From Duganella sp. BJB476 (GTDB taxonomy: Bacteria; Pseudomonadota; Gammaproteobacteria; Burkholderiales; Burkholderiaceae_D): a stretch of 64,000 nucleotides of DNA. A program made the position numbers and the translations under genes. The notes beneath the pieces were generated by a model that was not told the DNA's origin, did not search any database, and was given only the letters and a program-made list of their open reading frames with translations. Location: assembly GCF_003416895.1 (NCBI RefSeq), contig NZ_QVIO01000003.1:372001-436000 (forward strand), read 5' to 3'. Shown here piece by piece: positions 17,243 to 26,496 of the stretch (the first letter of the stretch is position 1; the number at the start of each line of letters is the position of its first letter).

Positions 17243-18048
17243 GCGCCGGCATGACGCCAATCCAGCCAGGTGCCATCGACCTCGCCATCGCCTCCTCGCT
17301 GGTGCTGCTCAATGCCGGCATTTCCGCTTACCTGGGCCTGCGCATGCAGCGCAAGATACTGTGGTCCGCCACGCGCATGGTGGTGCAGTTGCTGCTGGTC
17401 GGACTGGTGCTGCGCTGGGTGTTCGCGCTGGCTTCGCCGGCCGCCACGCTGGCCGTGGCGCTGCTGATGATCGTCGCCGCCGCGCGCGAGGTGGCGATGC
17501 GGCCCGCGCACGGTTTGCGCGGCTGGCCCGGCGTGTGGCTGGCCACCGCCAGCGTCGGCCTGTCCAGCGTCGCCACCGCGATGCTGGCGCTGCTGACAGT
17601 GCTGCATCCGACGCCTTGGTACGAGCCGCAATACGCGATCCCGCTGATCGGCATCGTGCTGGGCAACGTGCTCAATTCGGCCAGCCTGGGATTGGACACC
17701 TTCTACGGCGGCGTGATCAACTCGCGCAACGCCATCGAAGCGCAACTGGTGCTGGGCGCCACCCGCACCGAAGCGCTGGCGCCGCTGATCCGCGAGTCGG
17801 TGCGCAAGGGGCTGATTCCGCTGATCAACCAGATGTCGGCCGCCGGCATCATCACCCTGCCCGGCATCATGACCGGCCAGATCCTCGCCGGCATGGACCC
17901 GATGGACGCGGTGCGCTACCAGATCCTGCTGATGTTCCTGCTGGCCGGCGGCAGCGGGCTGTCGGTCACGCTGGCGGTCTACCTGGCGGCGCGCAGCGTC
18001 ACCGACGAGCGCCACCGCCTGCGGCTGGAGCGCCTGGCCAGTCGTTAG
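17239..18048 (+). CDS. fetB: ABC transporter permease, FetB (YbbM)-like
   Basis: 269 residues with about seven membrane segments. The family hallmarks are LRMQRKILWSATRMVVQLLLVG near the N-terminus, the central GIVLGNVLNSASLGLD, and the conserved LGATRTEAL...GLIPLINQMSAAGIITLPGIMTGQILAG. The start ATG at 17239 overlaps the fetA stop; the longer open frame upstream runs through fetA and is ignored. It is the membrane partner of the ATPase just upstream. It ends seven bases before the convergent MFS gene with no terminator between them. Confidence 0.88.
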   Translation: MSAGMTPIQPGAIDLAIASSLVLLNAGISAYLGLRMQRKILWSATRMVVQLLLVGLVLRWVFALASPAATLAVALLMIVAAAREVAMRPAHGLRGWPGVWLATASVGLSSVATAMLALLTVLHPTPWYEPQYAIPLIGIVLGNVLNSASLGLDTFYGGVINSRNAIEAQLVLGATRTEALAPLIRESVRKGLIPLINQMSAAGIITLPGIMTGQILAGMDPMDAVRYQILLMFLLAGGSGLSVTLAVYLAARSVTDERHRLRLERLASR

Positions 18049-18055
18049 CAGGACA

Positions 18056-19219
18056 CTAGCCCGCGCTCCGCAGCGAGGCCACGCCCATGCGGGCGCTGGC
18101 CGCCACCAGCAACATGCCGCAGGCGAGACCCGCAAACGCCAGCTGCAATCCAAACGCATGCGCCACAAATCCTATCAGTCCCGGCCCGGCCAAAATACCT
18201 GCATAGCCGATGGTGGTGATGGCACTGATGGCCAGGCTGGCAGGCATGTCCTGCTGACTCCCCGCAGCGCTGAACAGCACCGGCACGATGTTCGATGCGC
18301 CGGTGCCGATCAAGGCGAAACCGGCCAGCGCAATCCATGGCGACGGCGCCAGCACCACGCTCAGGAATCCCAACGCCGCGCACAAGCCGCCCAACAGCAG
18401 CAACCGCGCGCCGCCCCAGCGCTGCACCAGCTTGTCGCCATTGAGCCGTCCGACTGTCATCGCCACCGCGAAGGCTGCATAACCAAGTCCTCCCTGCCCG
18501 GCCGTGAAGCCGCCGCCGCTGGTCAGGAACACTGCGCTCCAGTCCAGCACCGCGCCTTCGGCCAGGAACACCAGCGAGCATAAGGCGCCGATCAATACCA
18601 CCGCACCACGCGGCACGGCGAACAAGGGCGCATCGCGCTCCGACGGCGCAGGATCGCGCAACAGATGCGGGCCGGCGTAGACCAGCACCAGCGCAACGGC
18701 GGCCGCCAGTATCAGCGATGATGCGACCAGGTCCAGTCCCACCCACAGCATCAGCGTCATGCCACCTGCGCCCACGATGCCGCCCACGCTGAACAAGCCG
18801 TGAAAGCCCGACATCAGCGCGCCGTCGTATTCCTTCTCGACGATCACGGCCTGGATATTCATCGCCACGTCCAGCGTGCCTATCGTCGCGCCGAACAGGA
18901 ACAACACCAACGCCAGCGACCACGCCGTCGGCGCCATCGCCAGGAAGGGAAACACCAGGCAGCATCCGAGGCCGGACAGCAGGATGATGCGGCGGCAGCC
19001 GAAGCGCGCGGCCAGCACGCCGGTCACCGGCATCGCCAGCAGCGAACCTATGCCCAGGCAAAGCAGCAGCAGGCCAAGCTGGCCCGGCTCGACGCCGGTG
19101 CGCGCCTGCGCAAACGGCACCAGCGGCGCCCAGGCCGACATCGCCATGCCCGCAGCCAGGAAGGCCAGGCGGGTTGAAATTCGTTGTTGTAAGCCGGTGC
19201 TCATCTGGTCCGCTTTCAT
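18056..19219 (-). CDS. MFS transporter, YbjJ-like
   Basis: 387 residues, about 12 membrane segments, with the MFS motif A-like segment GVLAARFGCRR between the second and third helices. It resembles the YbjJ/FucP-like group of sugar or metabolite transporters. The ATG at 19217-19219 shares one base with the stop of the upstream DeoR gene (TAATG), so the regulator and transporter are one operon and the regulator probably controls this carrier. The cargo is unknown; the DeoR partner suggests a sugar, polyol or sugar-phosphate-derived signal. Confidence 0.82.
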   Translation of the reverse strand: MKADQMSTGLQQRISTRLAFLAAGMAMSAWAPLVPFAQARTGVEPGQLGLLLLCLGIGSLLAMPVTGVLAARFGCRRIILLSGLGCCLVFPFLAMAPTAWSLALVLFLFGATIGTLDVAMNIQAVIVEKEYDGALMSGFHGLFSVGGIVGAGGMTLMLWVGLDLVASSLILAAAVALVLVYAGPHLLRDPAPSERDAPLFAVPRGAVVLIGALCSLVFLAEGAVLDWSAVFLTSGGGFTAGQGGLGYAAFAVAMTVGRLNGDKLVQRWGGARLLLLGGLCAALGFLSVVLAPSPWIALAGFALIGTGASNIVPVLFSAAGSQQDMPASLAISAITTIGYAGILAGPGLIGFVAHAFGLQLAFAGLACGMLLVAASARMGVASLRSAG

Positions 19220-19995
19220 TATTCGGCGCGCAGCAGGCGGGTGCCGGCTGCGGAATAGGCATCCATCAACCGCGCATCGGTATCCTGTTCGACCACCAGA
19301 TGCGTCAATTCGGCGATCGGCAACACCAGGAAGGACGCGACCGCGCCCAGCTTCTCAGCGGTTGCGACGACGGCGGTGGCCTTGCTATGCGCTGCCAGAC
19401 GGCGCTTGAATTCGGCCTCTTCGAAATCGACGGCGGTGATGCCGGCATGCAGATCGACGCCGCAAGCGCCGATGAAATACAGGTCCGGCCGCAGCAGTTC
19501 CACCTCGCGCAGCGCGGTCGCACCAACGCTGCCGCCCAGGCCCTGCTTGACGCGGCCGCCGATCATGATCAGTTCTATGTGGGGACATTCCAGCAGCCGC
19601 GCCGCAATTGAGGGCGCGTTGGTCAGCACCGTCAGCGGCACCTTCGGCAAAGCTTCTGCAATGGCGAGGTTGCTTGAACCCGCATCGAGGAAGACCACAC
19701 TGCCCGGCTTCACCAGCGTGGCGGCAGCGGCCGCCAGGCGCGATTTGCCGGACTGCTGGCGGCCGAGGCGCTGGGTCAGCGTGCCGGATTCCGGCGCGGC
19801 GGCGATGCGCACGGCGCCGCCATACACTTTCTGGCACAAGCCGGCGGCGGCCAGGTCGCGCAGGTCGCGCCGTATCGTATCTTCGGTGACGTTCAGGTCC
19901 AGTGCCAGCACGGCAGCAATCACACGGCCATCGGCCTCCAGTTGCTTCAATATCAGGTCATGGCGCTCTTGCAGCAGGAGGTTTTCTCGTTTCAT
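19219..19995 (-). CDS. DeoR/GlpR-family transcriptional regulator
   Basis: 258 residues from MKRENLLLQERHDLILKQLE (start chosen at the conserved ERHxxIL opening; a six-codon extension upstream is ignored). The N-terminal HTH (about 10-55) reads RVIAAVLALDLNVTEDTIRRDL, the DeoR signature. The C-terminal domain has the sugar-phosphate isomerase-like sensor with LDAGSSNLAIAEAL and the FIGACGVDLHAGIT segment. DeoR members repress until a phosphorylated sugar binds. It is coupled to the MFS gene. Four phased ACAAA repeats lie directly upstream and are probable operators, suggesting autoregulation. Confidence 0.9.
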   Translation of the reverse strand: MKRENLLLQERHDLILKQLEADGRVIAAVLALDLNVTEDTIRRDLRDLAAAGLCQKVYGGAVRIAAAPESGTLTQRLGRQQSGKSRLAAAAATLVKPGSVVFLDAGSSNLAIAEALPKVPLTVLTNAPSIAARLLECPHIELIMIGGRVKQGLGGSVGATALREVELLRPDLYFIGACGVDLHAGITAVDFEEAEFKRRLAAHSKATAVVATAEKLGAVASFLVLPIAELTHLVVEQDTDARLMDAYSAAGTRLLRAE

Positions 19996-20062
19996 GCGCA
20001 AAAGTGTACACACTCATGCACAAAGTGTAAACAAATACGCACAAACAAGCACAAATATGGAC
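19996..20062 (-). promoter_or_regulatory. Phased repeat array upstream of the deoR-type gene (putative operator)
   Basis: On the plus strand ACAAA occurs at 20020, 20031, 20041 and 20051, i.e. 11, 10 and 10 bp apart, so all four face the same side of the helix. Three are the longer GCACAAA (TTTGTGC on the coding strand). An AGTGTACAC palindrome lies between the array and the start codon. Such TTTG-type direct repeats are what DeoR-family repressors typically bind. Confidence 0.6.
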
Positions 20063-22021
20063 TCAGGGCTCTTGCAAACGCAGCAGCGCCTCGGCCGAGT
20101 TGGCGAACAGCGCCGCGTCCTTCTCGATGCGGCGGAAGGCGCGCCCCAGGCTGGCGCGCATGAAGGTGCTGTGCGCGTAGCGCGTGACCTTGCTGTAGTA
20201 GCGTTCCGCCAGCTGGTTCACCGCCGCCACGTATTGGTCCATCAAATCCGGCGCGATCGAGAAGTTATCGTAGTTGATCACCGCCGGCACCTTGCGGCCC
20301 AGCGGCGCCAGGCGCTCCGCCACCATCGTGCAAATCGTGGCGATGGTCTCGGCATCGCTGATTTCGAAGCCTTCGAAGTTGACGAAAAAGAGCTCCTGCT
20401 GTGCGTCGTACACCAGCCGCTGGTCCAGCGGCAGCGCCAGGAAGTCGCCGCGCCAGTTCATCGCCAGCGGCGCGAAGATGCGCGCGTCCATCACCTTCAA
20501 CTGCGCGCTGATCGCCGGCTTGAAATCCATGTGCGCCAGGATGTCGCGCTCCACGTCCACGCCGGGTGCGATCTCGATCAGCTCCAGCCCGGACATGCCG
20601 CCGTCCAGCACCAGCCGCAACACGCAGCGCTCGGTGATGAACAAGGCCTCCTGCCCGCGCCGCGCCGCATACTCGCCGCTGTAGGTGCGGTGCTCCACCT
20701 CGTTGATGAATTTGCGGGTCGCGCCCTTGTCCGCCATGAAGGTGCCGACAAACACCACCTTGCGCGCGTTCTGGCTGATGTTGATGAAGCCTCCGGCGCC
20801 GGCCAGCTTGCTGCCGAATTTGCTGACGTTCAGGTTGCCGTGGCGGTCGGCCTGCGCCAGCCCGAGCACCGCCACATCCAGCCCGCCGCCGTCGTAGAAG
20901 TCGAACTGGTAAGGCTGGTCGATAACCGCGTCGGCGTTGGTGGCCGCGCCGAAGTTCAAGCCGCCGGCCGGCATGCCGCCGATCACGCCTGGCTCCGCCG
21001 TCAACGTGACCAGGTCGAGCAGTTTCTCTTCCGCCGCCACCGCCGCCACGCCTTCCGGCATGCCGATGCCGAGGTTGACGACGTTGTTCGGCCGCAGCTC
21101 CATCAGCGCGCGGCGGGCGATGATCTTCCGCTCCGACATGGCCATCGGCGCCACCGCCGACAAGGGCACGCGCAACTCGCCCGAGTAGGCCGGGTTGTAC
21201 GGCTCGGCGAAAGTCTGCATATGGTATTCGGGCTTTTCCGCCACCACCACGCAATCGACCAGGATGCCGGGGATCTTGACCTGGCGCGGATTGAGCGTGC
21301 CGCGCTCCGCGATGCGCTCGACCTGCACGATGACGATGCCGCCCGAATTATGCGCCGCCATCGCGATCGCCAGCGCCTCCAACGTCAACGCCTCGCGCTC
21401 CATGGTGATGTTGCCCAGCGCGTCCGCCGTGGTGCCGCGGATGATCCCCACGTGCACCGGTTGCGTTTTGTAGAACAGGTATTCCTTGCCGCCCAGCGTC
21501 AGCAGCTCGACCAGCTCCTCGGTGGTGCGGGCGTTGATCTTGCCGCCGCCGTGGCGCGGATCGACAAAGGTGCCCAGACCGACGTGCGTCAGCAAACCGG
21601 GCTTGCCGGCGGCCGTGTCGCGGAACAGCTGGCTGATGACGCCCTGCGGCAGGTTGTAGGCTTCGATCTTGCCGGTCATGGCCAGCTGCTGGAGCTTGGG
21701 CACCAGGCTCCAGTGGCCGCCGATCACGCGCTTGAGCAGGCCCTCGTGGCCGAAGTGATTCAGGCCGCGCTCCTTGCCATCGCCCTGCCCTGCCGCGTAG
21801 AGCAGCGTCAGGTCGCGCGGATGGCCGCCGCTGTCGGCGGCCAGGAAGCGCCGTTCCAGCGCCACCGCGATATTCTCCGCGAAGCCGACGCCGACAAAGC
21901 CGCCGGTGGCGATGGTGTCGCCGTCGCGTATCAGGCCGACCGCATCGGCCGCGCTGACGATCTTGTTGCGCTGGACGGCTGGTGTGCCGACCGTGGAAAA
22001 ATCGAGAGTGCGACCTGGCAT
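20063..22021 (-). CDS. Family I CoA-transferase (propionate/acetoacetate CoA-transferase-like) with C-terminal extension
   Basis: 652 residues, alpha and beta halves fused. The N-terminal half has [20 protein letters not shown] (CoA-transferase SxGG-like opening) and [20 protein letters not shown]. The second half has [15 protein letters not shown] and TAEPGVIGG, whose glutamate is the expected catalytic residue forming the glutamyl-CoA thioester. Well-known members (Pct, YdiF) are about 520-530 residues, so roughly 120 extra residues form a C-terminal extension. The enzyme would move CoA between short-chain acids. It is followed closely by the DeoR-family gene but separated by the operator array. 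Confidence 0.85.
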   Translation of the reverse strand: MPGRTLDFSTVGTPAVQRNKIVSAADAVGLIRDGDTIATGGFVGVGFAENIAVALERRFLAADSGGHPRDLTLLYAAGQGDGKERGLNHFGHEGLLKRVIGGHWSLVPKLQQLAMTGKIEAYNLPQGVISQLFRDTAAGKPGLLTHVGLGTFVDPRHGGGKINARTTEELVELLTLGGKEYLFYKTQPVHVGIIRGTTADALGNITMEREALTLEALAIAMAAHNSGGIVIVQVERIAERGTLNPRQVKIPGILVDCVVVAEKPEYHMQTFAEPYNPAYSGELRVPLSAVAPMAMSERKIIARRALMELRPNNVVNLGIGMPEGVAAVAAEEKLLDLVTLTAEPGVIGGMPAGGLNFGAATNADAVIDQPYQFDFYDGGGLDVAVLGLAQADRHGNLNVSKFGSKLAGAGGFINISQNARKVVFVGTFMADKGATRKFINEVEHRTYSGEYAARRGQEALFITERCVLRLVLDGGMSGLELIEIAPGVDVERDILAHMDFKPAISAQLKVMDARIFAPLAMNWRGDFLALPLDQRLVYDAQQELFFVNFEGFEISDAETIATICTMVAERLAPLGRKVPAVINYDNFSIAPDLMDQYVAAVNQLAERYYSKVTRYAHSTFMRASLGRAFRRIEKDAALFANSAEALLRLQEP

Positions 22022-22034
22022 ATCAGCCTCCGTT

Positions 22035-23348
22035 CTAGTCTATGTCGAGATCCTGCTTTTCAATCTCAGGGCCCAGCAGCAGCTGCGCCGCCTCGCTCGG
22101 CAGCGCCTCCACCGACTTCAGCTTGCGCGCCATCTGACGGCTGCGGGTCTCGGCCGATTCGATGTTCTTGGCGGCCCGCTCCAGCGCCAGCTTGGTGGCC
22201 GACAGCACGTCGCCGAACTTGCCGAACTCCGTCTTCACCGCGCCCAGCACCTGCCACACTTCCGACGAGCGCTTCTCCAGCGCCAGCGTGCGGAAGCCCA
22301 TCTGCAAGCTGTTGAGCAGCGCCGACAAGGTCGACGGCCCGGCGATGCTGATGCGGTGCACGCGCTGCAGCTCGTCGGCCAGGCCGGGACGGCGCATCAC
22401 TTCCGCGTACAGGCCTTCGGTCGGCAGGAACAGGATGGCAAAATCGGTGGTGTGCGGCGGCGACACGTATTTTTCCGAGATGGTCTTGGCCTCGCCGCGC
22501 ACCGCGCGTTCCAGCTCGCGACCGGCCTGCGCCACGCCTTCCGCGTCGGCGCGGTCGGCGGCGTCCAGCAGGCGCTCGTACTGCTCCTTCGGGAACTTGG
22601 CGTCGATCGGCATCCACACCGGCGCCCCGCCCTCGACCTGGCCCGGCAGCTTGAGCGCGAACTCCACCCGCGCGCCGCTGCCGGCGATGGTCTCGACGTT
22701 CTTTGCGTACTGCTCCGGCGTCAGCACCTGCTCCAGCAGCATCTCCAGCTGCACCTCGCCCCAGGTGCCGCGTGTCTTCACATTGGTCAGCACCCGTTTC
22801 AGGTCGCCCACGCCCAGCGCCAGCTGCTGCATCTCGCCCAGCCCCTGGTGCACCCGCTCCAGGCGCTCCGACACCTGCTGGAACGAGGCGCTCAGGCGCG
22901 CCTCCAGCGTCGCGTGCAGCTTCTCGTCGACGGTCTTGCGCATCTCTTCCAGCCGCGCGCCGTTGTCCGTTTGCAGATCCTTGATCTTGGCTTCCAGCGT
23001 GGCGCGCACCTCCTGCATGCGTGCGGCATTCGATTCGGTCAGCCGCGCCAGCGTTTGATTCATGCTGTCGGCGAACTGCTTCAGGCCGCGGCCCTGCTCA
23101 TCGCGTCCGACCAGCCCTTGCGCCTCCAGCTGGCGGCGCATCGCTTCGAACTGCTGCACGCTGGCCGCGTGCGTGGCTTGCGCCGTGGTCTGCAACTGCA
23201 TGCGCACTTCGCGCTCGACGCGCTCGATGCGTTCGGCCAGGTCCCCGCCGCCGCCCGCCGGCCCGCGCGCGCGCAGCAGCGACAGCGCCTGCAAGACGAG
23301 AACAACCGCAAGCGCGGCCAGCAGCACATAGAATTCGATCTGGCTCAT
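22035..23348 (-). CDS. rmuC: DNA recombination protein RmuC
   Basis: 437 residues. An N-terminal membrane anchor ([21 protein letters not shown]) is followed by a long coiled coil (about 35-190) and the RmuC nuclease-like domain with [20 protein letters not shown] and [20 protein letters not shown]. RmuC limits inversions at short inverted repeats in E. coli. The downstream CoA-transferase starts 13 bp later. Normal length; no defects seen. Confidence 0.93.
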   Translation of the reverse strand: MSQIEFYVLLAALAVVLVLQALSLLRARGPAGGGGDLAERIERVEREVRMQLQTTAQATHAASVQQFEAMRRQLEAQGLVGRDEQGRGLKQFADSMNQTLARLTESNAARMQEVRATLEAKIKDLQTDNGARLEEMRKTVDEKLHATLEARLSASFQQVSERLERVHQGLGEMQQLALGVGDLKRVLTNVKTRGTWGEVQLEMLLEQVLTPEQYAKNVETIAGSGARVEFALKLPGQVEGGAPVWMPIDAKFPKEQYERLLDAADRADAEGVAQAGRELERAVRGEAKTISEKYVSPPHTTDFAILFLPTEGLYAEVMRRPGLADELQRVHRISIAGPSTLSALLNSLQMGFRTLALEKRSSEVWQVLGAVKTEFGKFGDVLSATKLALERAAKNIESAETRSRQMARKLKSVEALPSEAAQLLLGPEIEKQDLDID

Positions 23349-23352
23349 AGGG

Positions 23353-23742
23353 TCAATCCGGCTTGTTGCGCATCCAGTCGGCGGTTTGATAGAAGGACTC
23401 CATCAACCGCAAACGCAGCGCCTCGTCGATGCCGACATCTTCCATCGCCCACGCCATCGCGCGCAGCCACTGGTCGCGCTCCTGGGTGCCGATGGCGAAC
23501 GGCATGTGCCGCATGCGCAGGCGCGGATGGCCGTGCGCTTCGATGTACAGGTCCGGCCCGCCCATCCAGCCGCTCAGGAACATGAACAGGCGCTCGCGCG
23601 CATTGTCCAGCGTGGGAGGGTGGGCGGCGCGCAGCAGCGCAAACTCCGGTTCCAGTTCCATCAGGTCATAAAAACGGTCGACCATCTCGCGCACGCGCGA
23701 TTCGCCGCCGATAACTTCGTAGAGAGTTCGGGATTCAGTCAT
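23353..23742 (-). CDS. Group II truncated haemoglobin
   Basis: 129 residues from MTESRTLYEVIGGESRVREM; an in-frame ATG three codons earlier is possible. The 2-on-2 globin pattern is visible: YEVIGGE...VREMVDRFYDLM (helices A-B), FMFLSGWMGGPDLYIEAHGH, and RMRHMPFAIG with the proximal His79. Trp92 in RDQWLRAM matches the TrpG8 typical of group II. Such globins bind O2 or NO and are linked to oxidative and nitrosative stress. It lies four bases upstream of rmuC in the same direction. Confidence 0.9.
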   Translation of the reverse strand: MTESRTLYEVIGGESRVREMVDRFYDLMELEPEFALLRAAHPPTLDNARERLFMFLSGWMGGPDLYIEAHGHPRLRMRHMPFAIGTQERDQWLRAMAWAMEDVGIDEALRLRLMESFYQTADWMRNKPD

Positions 23743-23781
23743 AAGCTCCATGATAGCGTACCAGGCGGCGATCGGAGGGGA

Positions 23782-25041
23782 TCACACCAGCGCAAGCCGG
23801 CGCATGCGCCGGGTCGACGACCAGTTTTCCAGGTCGGCCTCGTCGCGGATGTCGTCGCAAGCCTGGATGATGCGCGACAGCTGCATCCGGTCCAGGCCCG
23901 AATTCAGCGTCAGCCGCACCAGCGAGCGGTTCTTTGGCGTGGCCGGTGCGCAGAACATGGCGCCGTAGACGCCGTGCCGCTCCAGCAGCTTGCGCAGCGC
24001 CAGCGTCTTCGGCTCCGGGCCGGGCTCCAGCGCGATGATCTGCTCGCTGCCGTCGCTGACGTTGTAACCCAGCGCGCTCAACTCCTCGCGCACCTCGACC
24101 GCATGCGCGCGCAGCGCGGCGCGGCGGTCGTCGGCGGCGGCGATGAAATCGATGGCGGCGTCGAACCACGCCAGCTCATGCCCCAGCAGGCAGGAACTGA
24201 AGATGGCCGGGCGCGATTCCGACAGGAAGTAACCCTTGAATTTGCTGGAACAAGTGATGAAGCCGGCGCGCCCGGCAAACGCCTTGGCCAGCGACGCCGT
24301 GCGGAAATGCACCCGCTCGCTCAAGCCCAGCTCCGCCACCAGCCCGGCGCCACGCGGGCCGTGCGTGCCCAGCGAATGCGATTCGTCGACGATCAGCAGG
24401 CAGCCGCTGTGCTCGGCGATCTCCACCAGCTCGCGCAACGGCGCCACGCTGCCGTTGGTGCTGTACAGCGCGTCGACCACGATCAGCCCGCGTCCGTGGC
24501 GCGCCAGCTGCTTTTGCAGATGCTCCAGGTCGTTGTGCAGGAAGGGCACCGGCAGCGCGCCGGCCGACTGCACGCCTTCCCACAGCGAGGCGTGCGCCTG
24601 CATGTCCAGGTAGACCGGGATGCCGGGCGCCGCCAGCGTCTGCACCAGTCCGACGTTGGCGGCCCAGCCGGACTGCGCCAGGATGCCGTCCTGCGCCCCC
24701 ATGAAGCGGGCAAACTTGCGCTCCAGCCGGTGCTGCGCGCTGCCTTCCTGCAGATACACGGCCGACATCAACAGCTCACCCTGGCTGTTGGCCAGCGCCG
24801 CCATCTGCGCCTGCATCAATGACGGCTCGCCGGCCAGGCACAGGTAGTCGTTCCCGGCCAGGAACACCGCGCCGGCCGGCGTCGGTTGCCAGGCGTGCGG
24901 GTGTTCGCCGCCCAACAGTAACTCGATACGGGTGACGTAGTGTTCATCCATACGCCGGGTGACAAAGTCGGGCATGTGCTGCTCGGCTGGCAAGGCAAAC
25001 ATCTGGGCATGGGCATGATTTTGAGCAATCGCGTTGGGCAT
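23782..25041 (-). CDS. jqsA: Alpha-hydroxyketone autoinducer synthase (CqsA/LqsA/JqsA family)
   Basis: 419 residues from MPNAIAQNHAHAQM, with an AAAGGAA ribosome site just upstream; a longer frame exists but lacks support. It is a class II PLP-dependent acyl-CoA:amino-substrate transferase: AGNDYLCLAG, QSGWAANVGL, DESHSLGTHG (219-228) and the Schiff-base lysine Lys253 in TASLAKAFAGRAG. In Vibrio (CqsA), Legionella (LqsA) and Janthinobacterium (JqsA) this enzyme makes an aminoketone precursor of an alpha-hydroxyketone signal. AONS/KBL are close relatives, but the neighbouring sensor kinase and atypical response regulator fix the quorum-sensing role. An FNR-type palindrome lies about 90 bp upstream. 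Confidence 0.92.
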   Translation of the reverse strand: MPNAIAQNHAHAQMFALPAEQHMPDFVTRRMDEHYVTRIELLLGGEHPHAWQPTPAGAVFLAGNDYLCLAGEPSLMQAQMAALANSQGELLMSAVYLQEGSAQHRLERKFARFMGAQDGILAQSGWAANVGLVQTLAAPGIPVYLDMQAHASLWEGVQSAGALPVPFLHNDLEHLQKQLARHGRGLIVVDALYSTNGSVAPLRELVEIAEHSGCLLIVDESHSLGTHGPRGAGLVAELGLSERVHFRTASLAKAFAGRAGFITCSSKFKGYFLSESRPAIFSSCLLGHELAWFDAAIDFIAAADDRRAALRAHAVEVREELSALGYNVSDGSEQIIALEPGPEPKTLALRKLLERHGVYGAMFCAPATPKNRSLVRLTLNSGLDRMQLSRIIQACDDIRDEADLENWSSTRRMRRLALV

Positions 25042-25121
25042 TTTCTGGTTCCTTTCGTTGTTTCGGAATGGTTGTTTTTTTATGAATACGATGCCAACCA
25101 TGAGGCCAAAAAAACAAGAGG

Positions 25122-25141
25122 TAATTGATACCGATCAATTA
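25122..25141. promoter_or_regulatory. Perfect 20-bp palindrome containing an FNR/Anr box in the jqsA-jqsS promoter region
   Basis: TAATTGAT (25122-25129) and ATCAATTA (25134-25141) are perfect arms around ACCG. The core TTGAT-N4-ATCAA matches the FNR/CRP-family consensus exactly. It lies between divergent jqsA (start 25041) and jqsS (start 25212), centred about 90 and 80 bp from the two start codons. It could couple autoinducer synthesis or sensing to oxygen. A dedicated operator for another regulator cannot be excluded. Confidence 0.6.
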
Positions 25142-25211
25142 ATCATTTGATATGCATGAGCGCGTTGCAATTTAAGGCCATCATGGCACCTTGATAAAAG
25201 TCAATTTGCCC

Positions 25212-26492
25212 ATGACGCCTCCCCTGCAAGAACGTTGGAAACACTGGCAGCACGGCATGCTCCAGTCGCTGTTGCTCTACCATGGCCGCGAGGACCATGC
25301 GCTGGTGCGCGTGCTGCTGTTGGCCAGCATAGGCACGGTGGGCATGCCGCTGTACTACGTGATCTGGCAGAATTTCTTCCCCCAGGAATACGAAAGCCTG
25401 CCGCTGCGCCTGCTGGGCATCCTGCTGTGCGCGCTGGGCCTGTTCGCCCGCCAGTTCAGCCGCCGCATGCTGCATGTGTACCTGCTGGTCACGCTCAGCT
25501 ACATCTTCCCGTTCTTCTTCACCTTCATGTTCCTGATGAACCACGGCTCGGGCGTGTGGAGCGAGTCGCTGCTGATCGGGCTGGTGGTGTTGTTCCACTT
25601 CGACACCAGCCTGGCCGCCAAGGCTTACCTGATCGGCACCAGCGTGGCCTGCGTGTCCGCCGCCATGCTGGGCGAAGGCGCGGCGATGCTGAGTCCGCTG
25701 GTGCTGCAGCAGCTGCCGATCCACCTGTTCACCATCGCCGCGCTGTCGGCCGCCAAGATCAGCCGCCACGTGCTGGCGCAGGAAAAGCTGGCCGGCCTGG
25801 GCGCCGGCCTGGCCACCGTGGCGCACGAGTTGCGCACCCCGCTCACCAGCGTCGACGCCAATGTGCGCGGCCTGCTGCGCATGTACACCGACACCAGCAA
25901 CCGCACCAAGGAGGACCGCCTCAGCGCCATCGACGCGCTGGCGCGCATCCAGTTCGAGGTGCGCCACATGAACCACATGATCGACCTGTTCCTGCTCAGC
26001 GCCACGGCGGTGCGGCAAAACCTGCGGCCGGTGGAAGAAGTGAAGATGGAGGGCGTGGTGGAGGCGGTGCTCAAGCGCTACCCCTTCTCCAACGCCACGC
26101 AGCAGAAACTGGTGACGCTGGAAATGCGGCGCGACTTCAGCTTCGCCGGCCAGACCGAGTTGTCGGTGGTGATCCTGCTGAACCTGCTGCGCAACGCGCT
26201 CAAGGCGGTGCAGCGCGCCGGCAAGGGCCGCGTGCGCATCGTGGTCGACGGCGCGCACCGGCCGCCGCGCCTGCTGTTCATCGACACCGCCTGCGGCATC
26301 CCGGCGCAGCAGATGCCGTTGATTTTCCGCCGCTTTTATTCCCATCCGCCGCACAACGGCGCCGGCATCGGCCTGGCCTTGTGCGAGGAGATCATGCTGG
26401 CCTGGAACGCCAACATCCATTGCGTGTCGCGCGAGGGCGCCTACGCCATCTTCATCCTTGAATTTCCCCAGCAGCAGCCCATCCAGAGGTGA
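25212..26492 (+). CDS. jqsS: Autoinducer sensor histidine kinase (CqsS/LqsS/JqsS type)
   Basis: 426 residues from MTPPLQERWKHWQHGML. An in-frame TTG seven codons upstream is an alternative; neither has a strong ribosome site. The N-terminal half has about six membrane segments with no periplasmic domain, as in CqsS/LqsS receptors for hydrophobic hydroxyketones. The H-box is VAHELRTPLTS with His205, followed by N-box NLLRNALKA, G1 DTACGIP and G2 GAGIGLALCEEIM. Unlike Vibrio CqsS there is no fused receiver; the partner is the separate gene four bases downstream. It should phosphorylate or dephosphorylate JqsR according to signal level. Confidence 0.88.
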   Translation: MTPPLQERWKHWQHGMLQSLLLYHGREDHALVRVLLLASIGTVGMPLYYVIWQNFFPQEYESLPLRLLGILLCALGLFARQFSRRMLHVYLLVTLSYIFPFFFTFMFLMNHGSGVWSESLLIGLVVLFHFDTSLAAKAYLIGTSVACVSAAMLGEGAAMLSPLVLQQLPIHLFTIAALSAAKISRHVLAQEKLAGLGAGLATVAHELRTPLTSVDANVRGLLRMYTDTSNRTKEDRLSAIDALARIQFEVRHMNHMIDLFLLSATAVRQNLRPVEEVKMEGVVEAVLKRYPFSNATQQKLVTLEMRRDFSFAGQTELSVVILLNLLRNALKAVQRAGKGRVRIVVDGAHRPPRLLFIDTACGIPAQQMPLIFRRFYSHPPHNGAGIGLALCEEIMLAWNANIHCVSREGAYAIFILEFPQQQPIQR

Positions 26493-26496
26493 CCCC

